A model generated the notes under the pieces. It saw only the letters and a list, made by a program, of their open reading frames with translations. It had not been told where the DNA came from and did no database searches. From CAZAQS01 sp964486825 (GTDB lineage: Bacteria; Chloroflexota; Anaerolineae; Anaerolineales; UBA4823), in assembly GCA_964486825.1 (NCBI GenBank), contig CAZAQS010000027.1, positions 1 through 30,541 on the forward strand: a DNA stretch of 30,541 nt, in the 5' to 3' direction. Within the stretch, counting starts at the first letter, position 1; each line of letters starts with the position of its first letter. The translations under genes were made by a program, and so were the position numbers. Positions 7,545 through 15,221 of the stretch are shown piece by piece.

Positions 7545-8915
7545 TTAATCGTCGTTCTCATCGGTCTCGTTATCTTCCTCTTCCAGATCGTCCTCATCAT
7601 CTAAGTCGTTCTCATCGTCAACATCATCCACCTCAGTCTCAACAGGCTCACCCACTAACCCCGTCTGTTGCAGGTAGTCCAGCTGGGCCTGGGTCAGAAA
7701 TGGTAGAGTTGCAGGATCTGCATCTGGATCGGGCAGATTGACCAGCTCACCGGCAAATACCAGGTCCGGGAAGCTAATCTGAGGGTTTACAGCCAGGATC
7801 CAGTCAAGCGGGATCCCACAGTTGCGAGTAATATGGCCTAAAGTCTCTCCACCCAAGACCACAAACTCGTCCTGAGAGCATCGTTGTGCGAAGTCATGCC
7901 GCTGTGCTTCGGCGCTCTGGATCTGCCCCCGGGTTGCCATGCGGCGAGCGATTGCTTCTTCAGCGAATTCAGCAGTACCGGTCTCAGGGATCACTGCCTC
8001 TCCAACTTCTACTTCAGCTATGGCAATACCAAAGCGGTCACTCAGATACTGAAGCTGTTGAGAGGTTAGCATAGGCATGGTTGCAGGGTCTACATCAGGA
8101 TCTGGCATGTTCACCAGCTCACCGGCGAAGACCAGGTCTGGGAAGCTAATCTGAGGATTGGCTGCTAAGAGGAAGTCCAGGGGGACACCGCAGTTGCGTG
8201 CGATATGCCCTAAGCTCTCACCACCCAAGACCACAAACTGACCTTGTTCACAGCGGAATTCAAAATTATCCCGCATTTGGCGTGCTTGTTGGCGTTGAGC
8301 TTCGGTAGCCATCATACGCGCGCGAGCTTCTTGAGCAAATTCTTCGGTGCCGGTATCGGGGATCGTTACGTCCACAGCGGCAGGCTCTGCGTCTGGATCC
8401 TCGACATCGGTCGGTTCTTCAGTCTCTACTGGCTCTTCTGTCTCGGCAACAAATTCGGTTACAAAACCGGCCTGGGCCAAGTAATCAGCCTGTTCACGCG
8501 TTAGGACTGGCAAGGTGGTGGCATCTGCATCAGCAGCTGGTAAACCTACGACCTCCCCTGCAAAGACCAGGTCTGGATTACCAATCTGTGGGTTAACTGC
8601 CAGTATCCAGTCCAAAGGAATACCACAGTTAATAGTGATATGCCCCAGGGTTTCCCCACCTAACAGGATGAATTGTCCTTGGGCGCATCTTGCTTCATAA
8701 TCCAACTGTCTTTGACGTTCTCGTTCGAGTTCCCCTTGAGAAGCGAAGTTACGCCGGGCGGCTTCTTGGGCTACCCCTTCTTGTACCTCTGTCTGTTGTT
8801 GTTCTGGTTCTTCCTCTTGGGCTGCTGCAATGCTAACAAAACTTGCCAGGGCAATGATTAACCCGACGATAAACAGCAGCTTAATAGAATGTCTTCGAAT
8901 GGTTTGTATTTCCAT
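7545..8915 (-). CDS. Secreted protein with three Cys-paired LysM domains and an acidic tail
   Basis: This is probably an exported peptidoglycan- or glycan-binding protein. Residues 1-32 form a signal peptide with a hydrophobic stretch (13-31) and an AAA|Q cleavage site. Three divergent LysM repeats follow, at about 75-126, 220-271 and 344-395. Each reads GGE(T/S)LGHI...NCG(I/V)PLD...NPQI..PDLVFAGE, and each holds two cysteines exactly 20 residues apart (77/97, 222/242, 346/366), consistent with one disulfide per domain outside the cell. Glu/Gln/Arg-rich linkers with a repeated P(D/E)TGT.EFA.EA segment separate them. The C-terminus (about 428-456) is almost wholly Asp/Glu/Asn. No enzymatic domain is seen. 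AAGGAG precedes the ATG at 8915. The role is inferred only from the LysM fold. Confidence 0.85.
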   Translation of the reverse strand: MEIQTIRRHSIKLLFIVGLIIALASFVSIAAAQEEEPEQQQTEVQEGVAQEAARRNFASQGELERERQRQLDYEARCAQGQFILLGGETLGHITINCGIPLDWILAVNPQIGNPDLVFAGEVVGLPAADADATTLPVLTREQADYLAQAGFVTEFVAETEEPVETEEPTDVEDPDAEPAAVDVTIPDTGTEEFAQEARARMMATEAQRQQARQMRDNFEFRCEQGQFVVLGGESLGHIARNCGVPLDFLLAANPQISFPDLVFAGELVNMPDPDVDPATMPMLTSQQLQYLSDRFGIAIAEVEVGEAVIPETGTAEFAEEAIARRMATRGQIQSAEAQRHDFAQRCSQDEFVVLGGETLGHITRNCGIPLDWILAVNPQISFPDLVFAGELVNLPDPDADPATLPFLTQAQLDYLQQTGLVGEPVETEVDDVDDENDLDDEDDLEEEDNETDENDD

Positions 8916-9097
8916 GGGTTCTCCTTTCTAAGTCTAAATTCTTGAGTTTCTTGAACATTGGCGGCATGCGTGAACATGGAATGAGCATCCTCTTTCATCC
9001 TGCCTTTTACCTTTTATTACTCCTCCCTTTATTTGTGTTTCATGAAATACCGCCAAAATAGGAGGGTTAGGACATTTCCTCCTCCCATTAAACTGAA

Positions 9098-9125
9098 TTA
9101 TATGATTAATAGTAGATGGGGTAAA
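9098..9125 (-). promoter_or_regulatory. Possible promoter of the LysM gene
   Basis: On the minus strand a perfect TATAAT (9098-9103) follows TTTACC (9120-9125) after 16 nt. Transcription from here would give a long leader of about 175 nt before the LysM start. The -35 element is a moderate match. Confidence 0.4.
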
Positions 9126-9126
9126 T

Positions 9127-9186
9127 TAGGGATATTACTAAATCAATAGGGAATTAACCCCTATATGGATTAAGGGAAAACCCTAA
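9127..9186. repeat. Cluster of AGGG/CCCT boxes upstream of the LysM promoter
   Basis: TAGGG occurs at 9127-9131 and 9147-9151, exactly 20 bp apart. CCCTA lies at 9159-9163, AAGGG at 9172-9176 and CCCTAA at 9181-9186. They begin just upstream of the candidate -35 element. The arrangement looks like a set of regulator-binding half-sites, but no regulator is known. Confidence 0.35.
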
Positions 9187-9202
9187 TCTGGGATTCCTGA
9201 AT

Positions 9203-9232
9203 AAAAAAAACAGCTACCCAAAAGGCAGCTGT
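9203..9232 (-). terminator. Rho-independent terminator of cpaF
   Basis: On the minus strand, ACAGCTGCC and GGGTAGCTGT form a stem (9210-9232, one mismatch) around a short T-rich loop, followed immediately by a run of eight T (9203-9210). It begins about 58 bp after the cpaF stop. This is the most canonical terminator in the window besides the T-box one. Confidence 0.85.
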
Positions 9233-9290
9233 CCTCATACTTCCCTAAAGATCGAATAGTTCGGCCTAAAGCCTGGAACAAAATTGGATC

Positions 9291-10592
9291 TTATCTCGTT
9301 AAGCCTGGTATAAAGATCTCGTTTCGTAGCCTTGACCCAGAAACTTCCAACTTCTGCGAGAAATGAGGCCGGATCCCTGTGGCTCGCAGCTCTCCGAGTA
9401 CCTGACCGGTTTTGCTCGTCCCGGATTGTTCGAACTTGAAGATATCCTGGGTGGTAACGATCTCACCTTCCATTCCTACGATCTCGGTGATGTTAGTGAT
9501 CCTGCGTGACCCATCTTGCAAGCGGGCCATATGAACGATGAGGTTAATGGAGGAGGCGATTTGGCGGCGAATTGCAAACATGGGTAGTTCTAGGCCTGCC
9601 ATCATGACCATCGTCTCGAGACGCGCGATCGCATCCCTTGGAGAGTTAGCATGCAGCGTAGTGAGCGATCCATCATGGCCGGTATTCATCGCCTGGAGCA
9701 TATCCAGAGCCTCTCCGCCACGCACCTCACCGACGATGATCCGGTCGGGACGCATACGTAATGAATTCTTCACCAGGTCACGCGGGGTAACTGCGCCACT
9801 CCCATCTGGGTTGGGATTCTTTGTTTCCAGGCGGACGACATATTTTTGGTTTAGCTTCAATTCACCTGCGTCTTCAATGGTGATAACCCGTTCGTTTCCA
9901 GGGATATAACCGGTAAGGATGTTCAGCAGGGTGGTTTTACCCGAGCTGGTGTTTCCACTGATCAGGATGTTCAACCGGGCAACGATGCAGGCATTTAGAA
10001 ATTCCACCATGTTTGGCGTAATAGAACCCAGCTCGATAAACTGGTCCATTGTCAGCCTGGTTTTCAAGAATTTACGGATAGTGATCGATGGGCCATCGAT
10101 TGCAACCGGAGGAACAACAACGTTCACACGGGAACCATCCGGTAATCGAGCATCAACCGTCGGGTTGTCTATATCCACCCGCCGGCCCAATGGGTTGACG
10201 ATCCGGTTGATCAACCGGTAAACCTGTTCGTCGTTTTGAAAGCTTATCCCTGTTTCCAATAGCTCGCCATTTCTTTCTATATACACTTGCTTTGCGCCGT
10301 TGACCATCACCTCGCTGATCTCGGGATCGTCGAGAAGTGGTTGGATCGGGCCAAAACCAACCAGCTCATCGAATACATCCTTGATGATGCTTTCGCGAAC
10401 CTCATTTGGAAGTGTCAGCTTTAAATTGTCGTACGCTTGGTCGAGTTTTTCTCTTACTACAGCGCGGTATTGGTTCGCATGGATGGGGTGAATCTCGATT
10501 TCATGCAGCAATGTCTTGCTGAGAAATGCCTTGATCTTGTCAACGTCAGCCGTGGTTAACCTGGGACCGGTAACGGGTGCAGGAGTAGCCAT
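9291..10592 (-). CDS. cpaF: CpaF/TadA-type secretion ATPase
   Basis: This is a hexameric type II/IV secretion ATPase of the VirB11/CpaF family, which powers assembly of Flp/Tad pili or related export at the cytoplasmic face of the membrane. Of 433 residues, the N-terminal part (about 12-180) has the family's LLDDPEISEVMVNG and LPDGSRVNVVVPP motifs. The ATPase core has Walker A GNTSSGKTT (213-221), an Asp box around ITIEDAGEL, Walker B RIIVGEVRGGE (284-294) and the His box GHDGSLTTLHAN. GGAG precedes the ATG at 10592. No TadB/TadC, pilin, secretin or CpaE gene is adjacent in the window, so it looks like an isolated ATPase whose partners lie elsewhere. A strong terminator follows and a dyad symmetry precedes it. 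Confidence 0.93.
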   Translation of the reverse strand: MATPAPVTGPRLTTADVDKIKAFLSKTLLHEIEIHPIHANQYRAVVREKLDQAYDNLKLTLPNEVRESIIKDVFDELVGFGPIQPLLDDPEISEVMVNGAKQVYIERNGELLETGISFQNDEQVYRLINRIVNPLGRRVDIDNPTVDARLPDGSRVNVVVPPVAIDGPSITIRKFLKTRLTMDQFIELGSITPNMVEFLNACIVARLNILISGNTSSGKTTLLNILTGYIPGNERVITIEDAGELKLNQKYVVRLETKNPNPDGSGAVTPRDLVKNSLRMRPDRIIVGEVRGGEALDMLQAMNTGHDGSLTTLHANSPRDAIARLETMVMMAGLELPMFAIRRQIASSINLIVHMARLQDGSRRITNITEIVGMEGEIVTTQDIFKFEQSGTSKTGQVLGELRATGIRPHFSQKLEVSGSRLRNEIFIPGLTR

Positions 10593-10612
10593 ATTTGTCT
10601 CTCCGTGTATCG

Positions 10613-10644
10613 GAAACAGTAAAATTAAGCGATTGTACTGTTTC
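10613..10644. promoter_or_regulatory. Inverted repeat (candidate operator) upstream of cpaF
   Basis: GAAACAGTA (10613-10621) and TACTGTTTC (10636-10644) are a perfect 9-bp inverted repeat separated by 14 nt. It starts 21 bp upstream of the cpaF start codon. It could bind a dimeric regulator or form an RNA hairpin in the cpaF leader; there is no T-run to make it a good terminator of the DinB gene. Confidence 0.45.
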
Positions 10645-10709
10645 GGCCTAGGGTCTCTTAATAGCCTGATTTCAACGAATAGTTAATTGTACACCAACCT
10701 ATACTTTCC

Positions 10710-11195
10710 TCACAACTGTTGACGCTGTATCCATTTTCGAATCTGATCTGCATGCTCGGCTTCGTGCTCGTAGCTATAAGATGCAATCCTGTCCGCTAAG
10801 GATAATCCCGCCAGCCAGGGGAAACGACCGGGCTGGGTCAGGTCCCTTTCAGAAAATCCCTCAATTCGCCGGATAGTTTGCTTTCTTACGCCGTGTAAGT
10901 CGGCCAAAATCATCTCGAGGGGGCGGTCAAGGCCTTCTTGATACCACTGCTGGTTAAGCTGCTCAATTTTTTGATCTGAGTAGGAAGCAACCTGCGGGTT
11001 TTGGCCTTGCTGTGCCTTCCAGAGTTGGCTCACCAGCTCAGCTTCCCAATGGTTCAGGTGGTTCAAAATGTCCTTGATCGACCAATCTCCAAGCACACCG
11101 GAGGCGCTCATTGCCGGCTCTGGAATATCCTGGATAGCCTCCAGCAGTTTTTCCCGTTCTCTATTGAGATTTTGAATAATTTTCGCCTTGTCCAT
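10710..11195 (-). CDS. DinB-fold protein, ClbS/DfsB-like
   Basis: This is a small 161-residue protein of the DinB/YfiT four-helix-bundle superfamily. The pattern GDWSIKDILNHLNHWE (36-51) near the N-terminus and YEHEAEHADQI (142-152) near the C-terminus resembles the ClbS/DfsB branch. His46/His49, His144 and His148 could form the usual metal site. Some family members act as thiol-dependent transferases (bacillithiol or mycothiol S-transferase) and ClbS itself is a resistance hydrolase, but no substrate can be assigned here. The AGGA ribosome-binding site overlaps the stop of the hydrolase gene, only 9 bp upstream, so the two are almost surely co-transcribed. Confidence 0.78.
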   Translation of the reverse strand: MDKAKIIQNLNREREKLLEAIQDIPEPAMSASGVLGDWSIKDILNHLNHWEAELVSQLWKAQQGQNPQVASYSDQKIEQLNQQWYQEGLDRPLEMILADLHGVRKQTIRRIEGFSERDLTQPGRFPWLAGLSLADRIASYSYEHEAEHADQIRKWIQRQQL

Positions 11196-11204
11196 CCAGA
11201 TTTC

Positions 11205-11999
11205 CTAAATGGAGTGGATAAATTCCTGCACAGCCTGGTTGAATTCCCGTGGCTGCTCCAAATTCAGGAGGTGTCCCGCATCCGGGATGATCTTGGAGTG
11301 GGCATTCCGGATCTCCTTCTGCATGAGGTTGACTTCTTCGATGGGGATTAGTTTGTCATCTGCGCCATGTAAGATCAGGACCGGGCACTCGATTGTTTTT
11401 AGCGTCGAAGTGGAGTCTTGGCGGTTGAGCATCCCTCTCAGGTCCCCTACGATCGCCGTTACTGGGGTCTCCATCATAATACTCCTGGCGAGCTCCATGA
11501 TTTCGGGTTTTGTTTCCTGAGTAATAGGAGCGATCATCTTTGGAAGTTGCCCATCTATAATGGCTTCTGGCCCTCTCTCTTGAGCAATTGCTGCGGCTTC
11601 TTCACGGCTTACTTTCGTATCGATCGTATCAGCAGTTGCTCGAGTAGCTGCAAGTATCATGCCTTTAACCAGTTCTGGATAGTTCCGATAAAAGGCAAAG
11701 CTGATATAGCCTCCCATAGATAAGCCTCCCAAAATAACTGGCTCCTTTATTCCCAGGATTTCAATCAGCTCTTTGATATCTTTTGCCATATCATCCATTG
11801 TATTCATTGTTTCTGGGACGGTTTCGGATCCACCGTGACCGCGCAGGTCGGGTGTGATTACCCGGGATATGTTGGATAATGCAGCTAATTGTGGTTCCCA
11901 CATCTTGCGATTCAAGGGATAGCCATGGACCAGGATCAAAGGTACTCCATCTCCTTTCTCCTCATATTCCATTGTGAAATCACGTAATTTGACTCGCAT
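11205..11999 (-). CDS. Alpha/beta-hydrolase
   Basis: This is a serine hydrolase of the alpha/beta-hydrolase fold, 264 residues, with no signal peptide. The oxyanion-hole motif LVHGYPLN lies at 23-30, the nucleophile elbow GLSMGG puts Ser94 in place, the acid is Asp214 or Asp215 in LHGADDKLIP, and the catalytic His243 is in DAGHLLNLEQP. The cap region (about 120-195) is of the type seen in esterases, carboxylesterases and 3-oxoadipate enol-lactonase-like proteins. The substrate cannot be predicted. GGAGGT lies 5 nt before the ATG. It lies between the lipid kinase gene (53 bp upstream) and the DinB gene (9 bp downstream) in a minus-strand run. Confidence 0.9.
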   Translation of the reverse strand: MRVKLRDFTMEYEEKGDGVPLILVHGYPLNRKMWEPQLAALSNISRVITPDLRGHGGSETVPETMNTMDDMAKDIKELIEILGIKEPVILGGLSMGGYISFAFYRNYPELVKGMILAATRATADTIDTKVSREEAAAIAQERGPEAIIDGQLPKMIAPITQETKPEIMELARSIMMETPVTAIVGDLRGMLNRQDSTSTLKTIECPVLILHGADDKLIPIEEVNLMQKEIRNAHSKIIPDAGHLLNLEQPREFNQAVQEFIHSI

Positions 12000-12052
12000 C
12001 TATACCTCCTCTTTTAAATCTTTCTGATCGTTTTCTCTCCTCTGGCTGACTA

Positions 12053-13003
12053 TCAAATGCTTTCGTTTTCTTTGCTTACAATATGTTTGGGTACGATTAA
12101 TTTGAGTCCGCGTGGTACAACCTTTACTTCTACAGGCGTATTCCCATAAAGCTCGCCATCTCCCTGAACGGGTTGCGCTCCCAGAGTGGATTCGACTAAG
12201 ATCTTATCGCGTATCGTAATTTGCCTGAGTTTATTATCCTCTTTCCTGCGCCGGGTCAAAACGTTCCAGACCAGTCTCAGATAGTCTGGCAAAGACCTGC
12301 CTCGAATGATATATACCTCAAAAAGGCCATCAAAAAATGTTTCTGGAGGCCCGAGCGGGTCAGGGGGATTTTCCAAGAGCGTACCGTTCGAGATCAGGAT
12401 CTCTGTGGCATTGACAAGATAGTCCTTCCCATCCGCTTGAAGCTTGAAGCGGTGAGGCTTGAAGGAAAACAACTGACCTAATATCGTCCAAACATACGCG
12501 ATAATACCAAACCGTCTCTTCGATTCGGGTTTAGCATCTTTCATTGCACGCGAGCTTACACCTGTACCGACATTGAGGATAAAGTATTTTTCGCCGGCTT
12601 GCATTGCGTCTAATTCGACAATGCAATTTTCCCCAAAGACCAGGTCAGCAGCTTCCTTGAGATCGAGCGGGATTTCCATCGCTCGGGCAAGTCCATTCCC
12701 GGTCCCCATCGGCAAGATGCCAAGCACCACATCTGTATGGACCAACCCATTGATGACTCCCGCAATTGTTCCGTCACCCCCTGCAGCCAGAACGATTTCA
12801 ACGTCATTTTCACTCGCTGAGCGGATGAGCTCTGCCAGATTCTCCTCGCCGGTTGTTTCGTAAATCTGGAACGATTTTCCATGCCTGGCAAGGCTATCAT
12901 CCAGGATTGCCTTAAATTCGTCAATGTCAGACAGGCTACCTGCGATCGGATTGACAACCACAAGGATTTTTGAGTTGATCTCTAATTCCCCACTAGTATG
13001 CAT
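12053..13003 (-). CDS. Diacylglycerol/sphingosine kinase-fold lipid kinase (YegS-like)
   Basis: This is an ATP-dependent lipid kinase of the DAGK catalytic-domain family, 316 residues. The N-terminal nucleotide fold has VVVNPIAG (15-22), the diagnostic GGDGT (75-79) and LPMGTGNGLARAM (97-109). The beta-sandwich C-terminal domain carries FDGLFEVYIIRG and the GDGELYGNTPVEVKVVP ending typical of the YegS/BmrU/LcbK branch. This fold includes diacylglycerol, sphingosine and ceramide kinases. It lies 99 bp downstream of a serine-palmitoyltransferase-like gene, which makes a sphingoid base or ceramide a reasonable candidate substrate; diacylglycerol or undecaprenol remains possible. GGAGAAG precedes the ATG. 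A weak promoter-like pair (TGGACA 13051-13056, TGTATA 13028-13033 on the minus strand) lies in the gap. Confidence 0.9.
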   Translation of the reverse strand: MHTSGELEINSKILVVVNPIAGSLSDIDEFKAILDDSLARHGKSFQIYETTGEENLAELIRSASENDVEIVLAAGGDGTIAGVINGLVHTDVVLGILPMGTGNGLARAMEIPLDLKEAADLVFGENCIVELDAMQAGEKYFILNVGTGVSSRAMKDAKPESKRRFGIIAYVWTILGQLFSFKPHRFKLQADGKDYLVNATEILISNGTLLENPPDPLGPPETFFDGLFEVYIIRGRSLPDYLRLVWNVLTRRRKEDNKLRQITIRDKILVESTLGAQPVQGDGELYGNTPVEVKVVPRGLKLIVPKHIVSKENESI

Positions 13004-13102
13004 TTTTCTTCTCCATAGGCAAATCTATATACAGCAGGCATTTTTGACTTTGTCCACCGTAATATGTTGATTATAGCCTATCTGAAGTGGCTCCAGCGCT
13101 GC

Positions 13103-14281
13103 TTAAATCAGCCCGGCCTGTTTCCCGACCTGTTCGAGTATCTCCAATACCTGGTCAAGCTGGTCATCTGTATGGGAGGCCATGTAGCTGGTTCTCAAAA
13201 GTTGCCTTCCTGCAGGTACGGCGGGTGAGATCACCGGATTCACAAAGACGCCATTTTCGAAAAGCATCTTCCATGTAAAAATGGTGCGCATATCATCCCC
13301 AATGATGATCGGAATGATTGGCCCGATCGAATTGCCGATATCAAACCCCAGGTGTCGATATGCCTTACGCATCTTTTCCCCAATCTCATCCAACCGCTGG
13401 ATCCGCTCAGGCTCCTCACGCATCACTTCTAAAGCTGCCAGAGCCGCGGCTGCATTGGAGGGTGGTATGCTGGCGCTAAACATTAATGCGCGGGCATGGT
13501 GTTTGATATAGTGTATGATATCTTCTTCGCCCGCTATAAAGCCCCCCAGGGAAGCAAAAGACTTGCTAAAGGTCCCCATAATCAGGTCTACCTCAGCTGT
13601 CATCCCAAAGTGCTCTGCTGTCCCGCGTCCTCCTCCCATAACGCCCAGGGAATGGGCGTCATCAACCATGATGCGGGCCTGGTAGCGCTTACAAATCGGG
13701 ATCAATTCAGGAAGCAGAGCAAGGTCCCCTTCCATACTGTAAAGTCCGTCAACGATAACAAGTTTACCCTTGTTCTCCGGGAGCCCAGATAAAACTCGTT
13801 CAAGATCTTCCATGTCATTGTGCCGGAAGCGCTTCATTTCACCGTAGGACAGCCGGGTGCCGTCCACAATGCTGGCATGGTCATCTTTGTCAAGGATAGC
13901 GTATTCTCCCCGTCCGACCAGAGCGCTAATCGTACCCAGGTTGACTTGCATTCCGGTCGAGAACACAAGTGCGGCTGGCTTTCGAACCCAATCCGCCAAC
14001 TCGGCTTCAAGTTGCTCGTGCATCTCAAGGTTACCATTTAGAAAGCGCGAACCGGTACAGCTCGTCCCATAGCGGATGACCGCATCGACGGCTGCCTGGC
14101 GTACTTTTGGATGGACTGTCAATCCCAAATAATTGTTGGACCCGCACATGATCAGGCGCCGGCCTTGAAAGATGGATTCAGTCCCTTCGTTTTCTGAGAG
14201 AGGAATGAAATACGGATAAATTCCCGCTGCAATGGCTTCGCGTGCAATGGTAAATCCAGAGCATTTTTCAAAGATATCCAT
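13103..14281 (-). CDS. Alpha-oxoamine synthase, probably serine palmitoyltransferase
   Basis: This PLP-dependent enzyme condenses an amino acid with an acyl thioester and releases CO2. Its 392 residues carry the family landmarks: SNNYLGL (48-54), HASIVDG with the PLP-stacking His135, VDDAHSLGVMGG with Asp207 and His210, and the Schiff-base Lys240 in GTFSKSFASLGGF. ALMFSASIPPSNAAAALAAL and the C-terminal VNPVISPAVPAGRQLLRTS look more like serine palmitoyltransferase (SPT) than BioF or Kbl, and the His-Asp-His-Lys spacing is close to that of Sphingomonas SPT. The gene starts 4 bp after a KDSR-like reductase, the next step of sphingoid-base synthesis; no bio or tdh gene is near. GGAGGT precedes the ATG. 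The family call is very firm and the SPT call is likely. Confidence 0.85.
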   Translation of the reverse strand: MDIFEKCSGFTIAREAIAAGIYPYFIPLSENEGTESIFQGRRLIMCGSNNYLGLTVHPKVRQAAVDAVIRYGTSCTGSRFLNGNLEMHEQLEAELADWVRKPAALVFSTGMQVNLGTISALVGRGEYAILDKDDHASIVDGTRLSYGEMKRFRHNDMEDLERVLSGLPENKGKLVIVDGLYSMEGDLALLPELIPICKRYQARIMVDDAHSLGVMGGGRGTAEHFGMTAEVDLIMGTFSKSFASLGGFIAGEEDIIHYIKHHARALMFSASIPPSNAAAALAALEVMREEPERIQRLDEIGEKMRKAYRHLGFDIGNSIGPIIPIIIGDDMRTIFTWKMLFENGVFVNPVISPAVPAGRQLLRTSYMASHTDDQLDQVLEILEQVGKQAGLI

Positions 14282-14285
14282 CTTT

Positions 14286-15125
14286 TTACCTCCGTCTTTT
14301 TGCTTTTTTCATGGACCGTGCGATTAGCCAATCCATAACCGGGTTTACTGCCGGATTGAGGACATGGGAAAGAAAATAGATCAACTTCGTTTGGCGTCCA
14401 GGTAAGATTACATATTTGCCCCTGGACACACCTTGGAGGATCTCGTGGGCTACTTCATCTGGCTTGAGCGGTGGGATAGCGTTTAACGCTTTTTGTTCTT
14501 CCGGCCGGTATGGAATTTCTTGGAATAGTTGAGGCGTTTCGGTGTCAGGAGGATATGCGATCGATACTTTGATCCCCAGTGGTTTCAGTTCTTCTCGTAA
14601 AGCATCCGAGAAACCGCGTACCGCAAACTTGGAGGCTCCGTAGGCGGTGTAACCAAAAACACCGATAAAGCCTGCCACGGAAGAAATATTGACGATATGA
14701 CCTGATCCTCTAGAGATCATCTGTGGAAGCACAGCTTTTGTCATGTGAACAGTGCCGAAGTAATTTACGTCCATCAACCAGCGGAAGATGTCCAGGCTGA
14801 GTTCCTGGACATAGCCGGGGCGAGTTGCCCCGGCAGAGTTTATCAGGAGATCTGGATTTCCACTTTCAACGGTGATATGCTCGACAGCAGCAGCTACCTG
14901 GTTTGGATCGGAGACGTCCGCAGTAACTGTACCACAAATTTGACCAGGCTGTCGGGGAAGACTTTCATATGCATCTGCGAGGGCTTCTTTTCCCCGAGCT
15001 ATCAACCAGATATGGGAACCACGTGCAGCTAACCAATGCGCAGCAGCTAATCCGATCCCACTAGACCCCCCAGTGATCACTGATACCGTTCCTTGCCATT
15101 TATTTGGGTGGGTTCTAATTTTCAT
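14286..15125 (-). CDS. Short-chain dehydrogenase, 3-ketodihydrosphingosine reductase-like
   Basis: This is an NADPH-type Rossmann reductase, 279 residues from the ATG at 15125. It has TGGSSGIG (18-25), NSAGA (96-100) and a catalytic Ser149-Tyr162-Lys166 set (YGASK). The stretch GVFGYTAYGASKFAVRGFSD, followed by the rare SIAYPPDTETPQLF, matches what is known of eukaryotic 3-ketodihydrosphingosine reductase (KDSR), where the corresponding sequence reads AYPPDTDTPG. A basic hydrophobic C-terminus (about 247-279) could be a membrane contact. It would reduce the 3-keto product of the adjacent SPT-like enzyme to a dihydrosphingosine. The frame stays open to 15278, but that extension runs antisense through the riboswitch and looks unlike any SDR, so the inner ATG is chosen; its ribosome-binding site is weak. 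Confidence 0.88.
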   Translation of the reverse strand: MKIRTHPNKWQGTVSVITGGSSGIGLAAAHWLAARGSHIWLIARGKEALADAYESLPRQPGQICGTVTADVSDPNQVAAAVEHITVESGNPDLLINSAGATRPGYVQELSLDIFRWLMDVNYFGTVHMTKAVLPQMISRGSGHIVNISSVAGFIGVFGYTAYGASKFAVRGFSDALREELKPLGIKVSIAYPPDTETPQLFQEIPYRPEEQKALNAIPPLKPDEVAHEILQGVSRGKYVILPGRQTKLIYFLSHVLNPAVNPVMDWLIARSMKKAKRRR

Positions 15126-15221
15126 GCTCTTGCTTAAGTCACGAGTATCGGCTAAAATAGCCCCTTCCGGGTACCTGCCCGGTAACCGCTTGTTTTTGTG
15201 TAATAAAGAAAAAGCTCCAAT

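Larger units (their letters stand above)
8916..9202. other. Long non-coding leader and upstream region of the LysM gene
   Basis: No convincing gene lies here. It holds the presumed LysM promoter, a predicted leader of about 175 nt, an imperfect hairpin (AGGAGG at 9061-9066 with CCTCCT at 9079-9084), and the AGGG/CCCT box cluster further upstream. A short ATG frame starting at 8998 on the minus strand lacks a credible ribosome-binding site. Confidence 0.5.

Noticed and set aside
8870..8998. Short frame (ATG at 8998, minus strand) in the LysM leader overlapping the LysM start
   Set aside because: No properly spaced ribosome-binding site, no recognisable peptide, and overlap with the gene start in another frame.
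9127..9186. Telomere-like TTAGGG repeats
   Set aside because: Only a few irregular copies in both orientations; this is a bacterial chromosome context and not a tandem array.
13103..14281. Calling the alpha-oxoamine synthase BioF or Kbl
   Set aside because: There are no biotin or threonine-degradation neighbours, and the FSASIPPS and C-terminal motifs plus the adjacent KDSR-like gene favour SPT; BioF/Kbl stays a weaker alternative.
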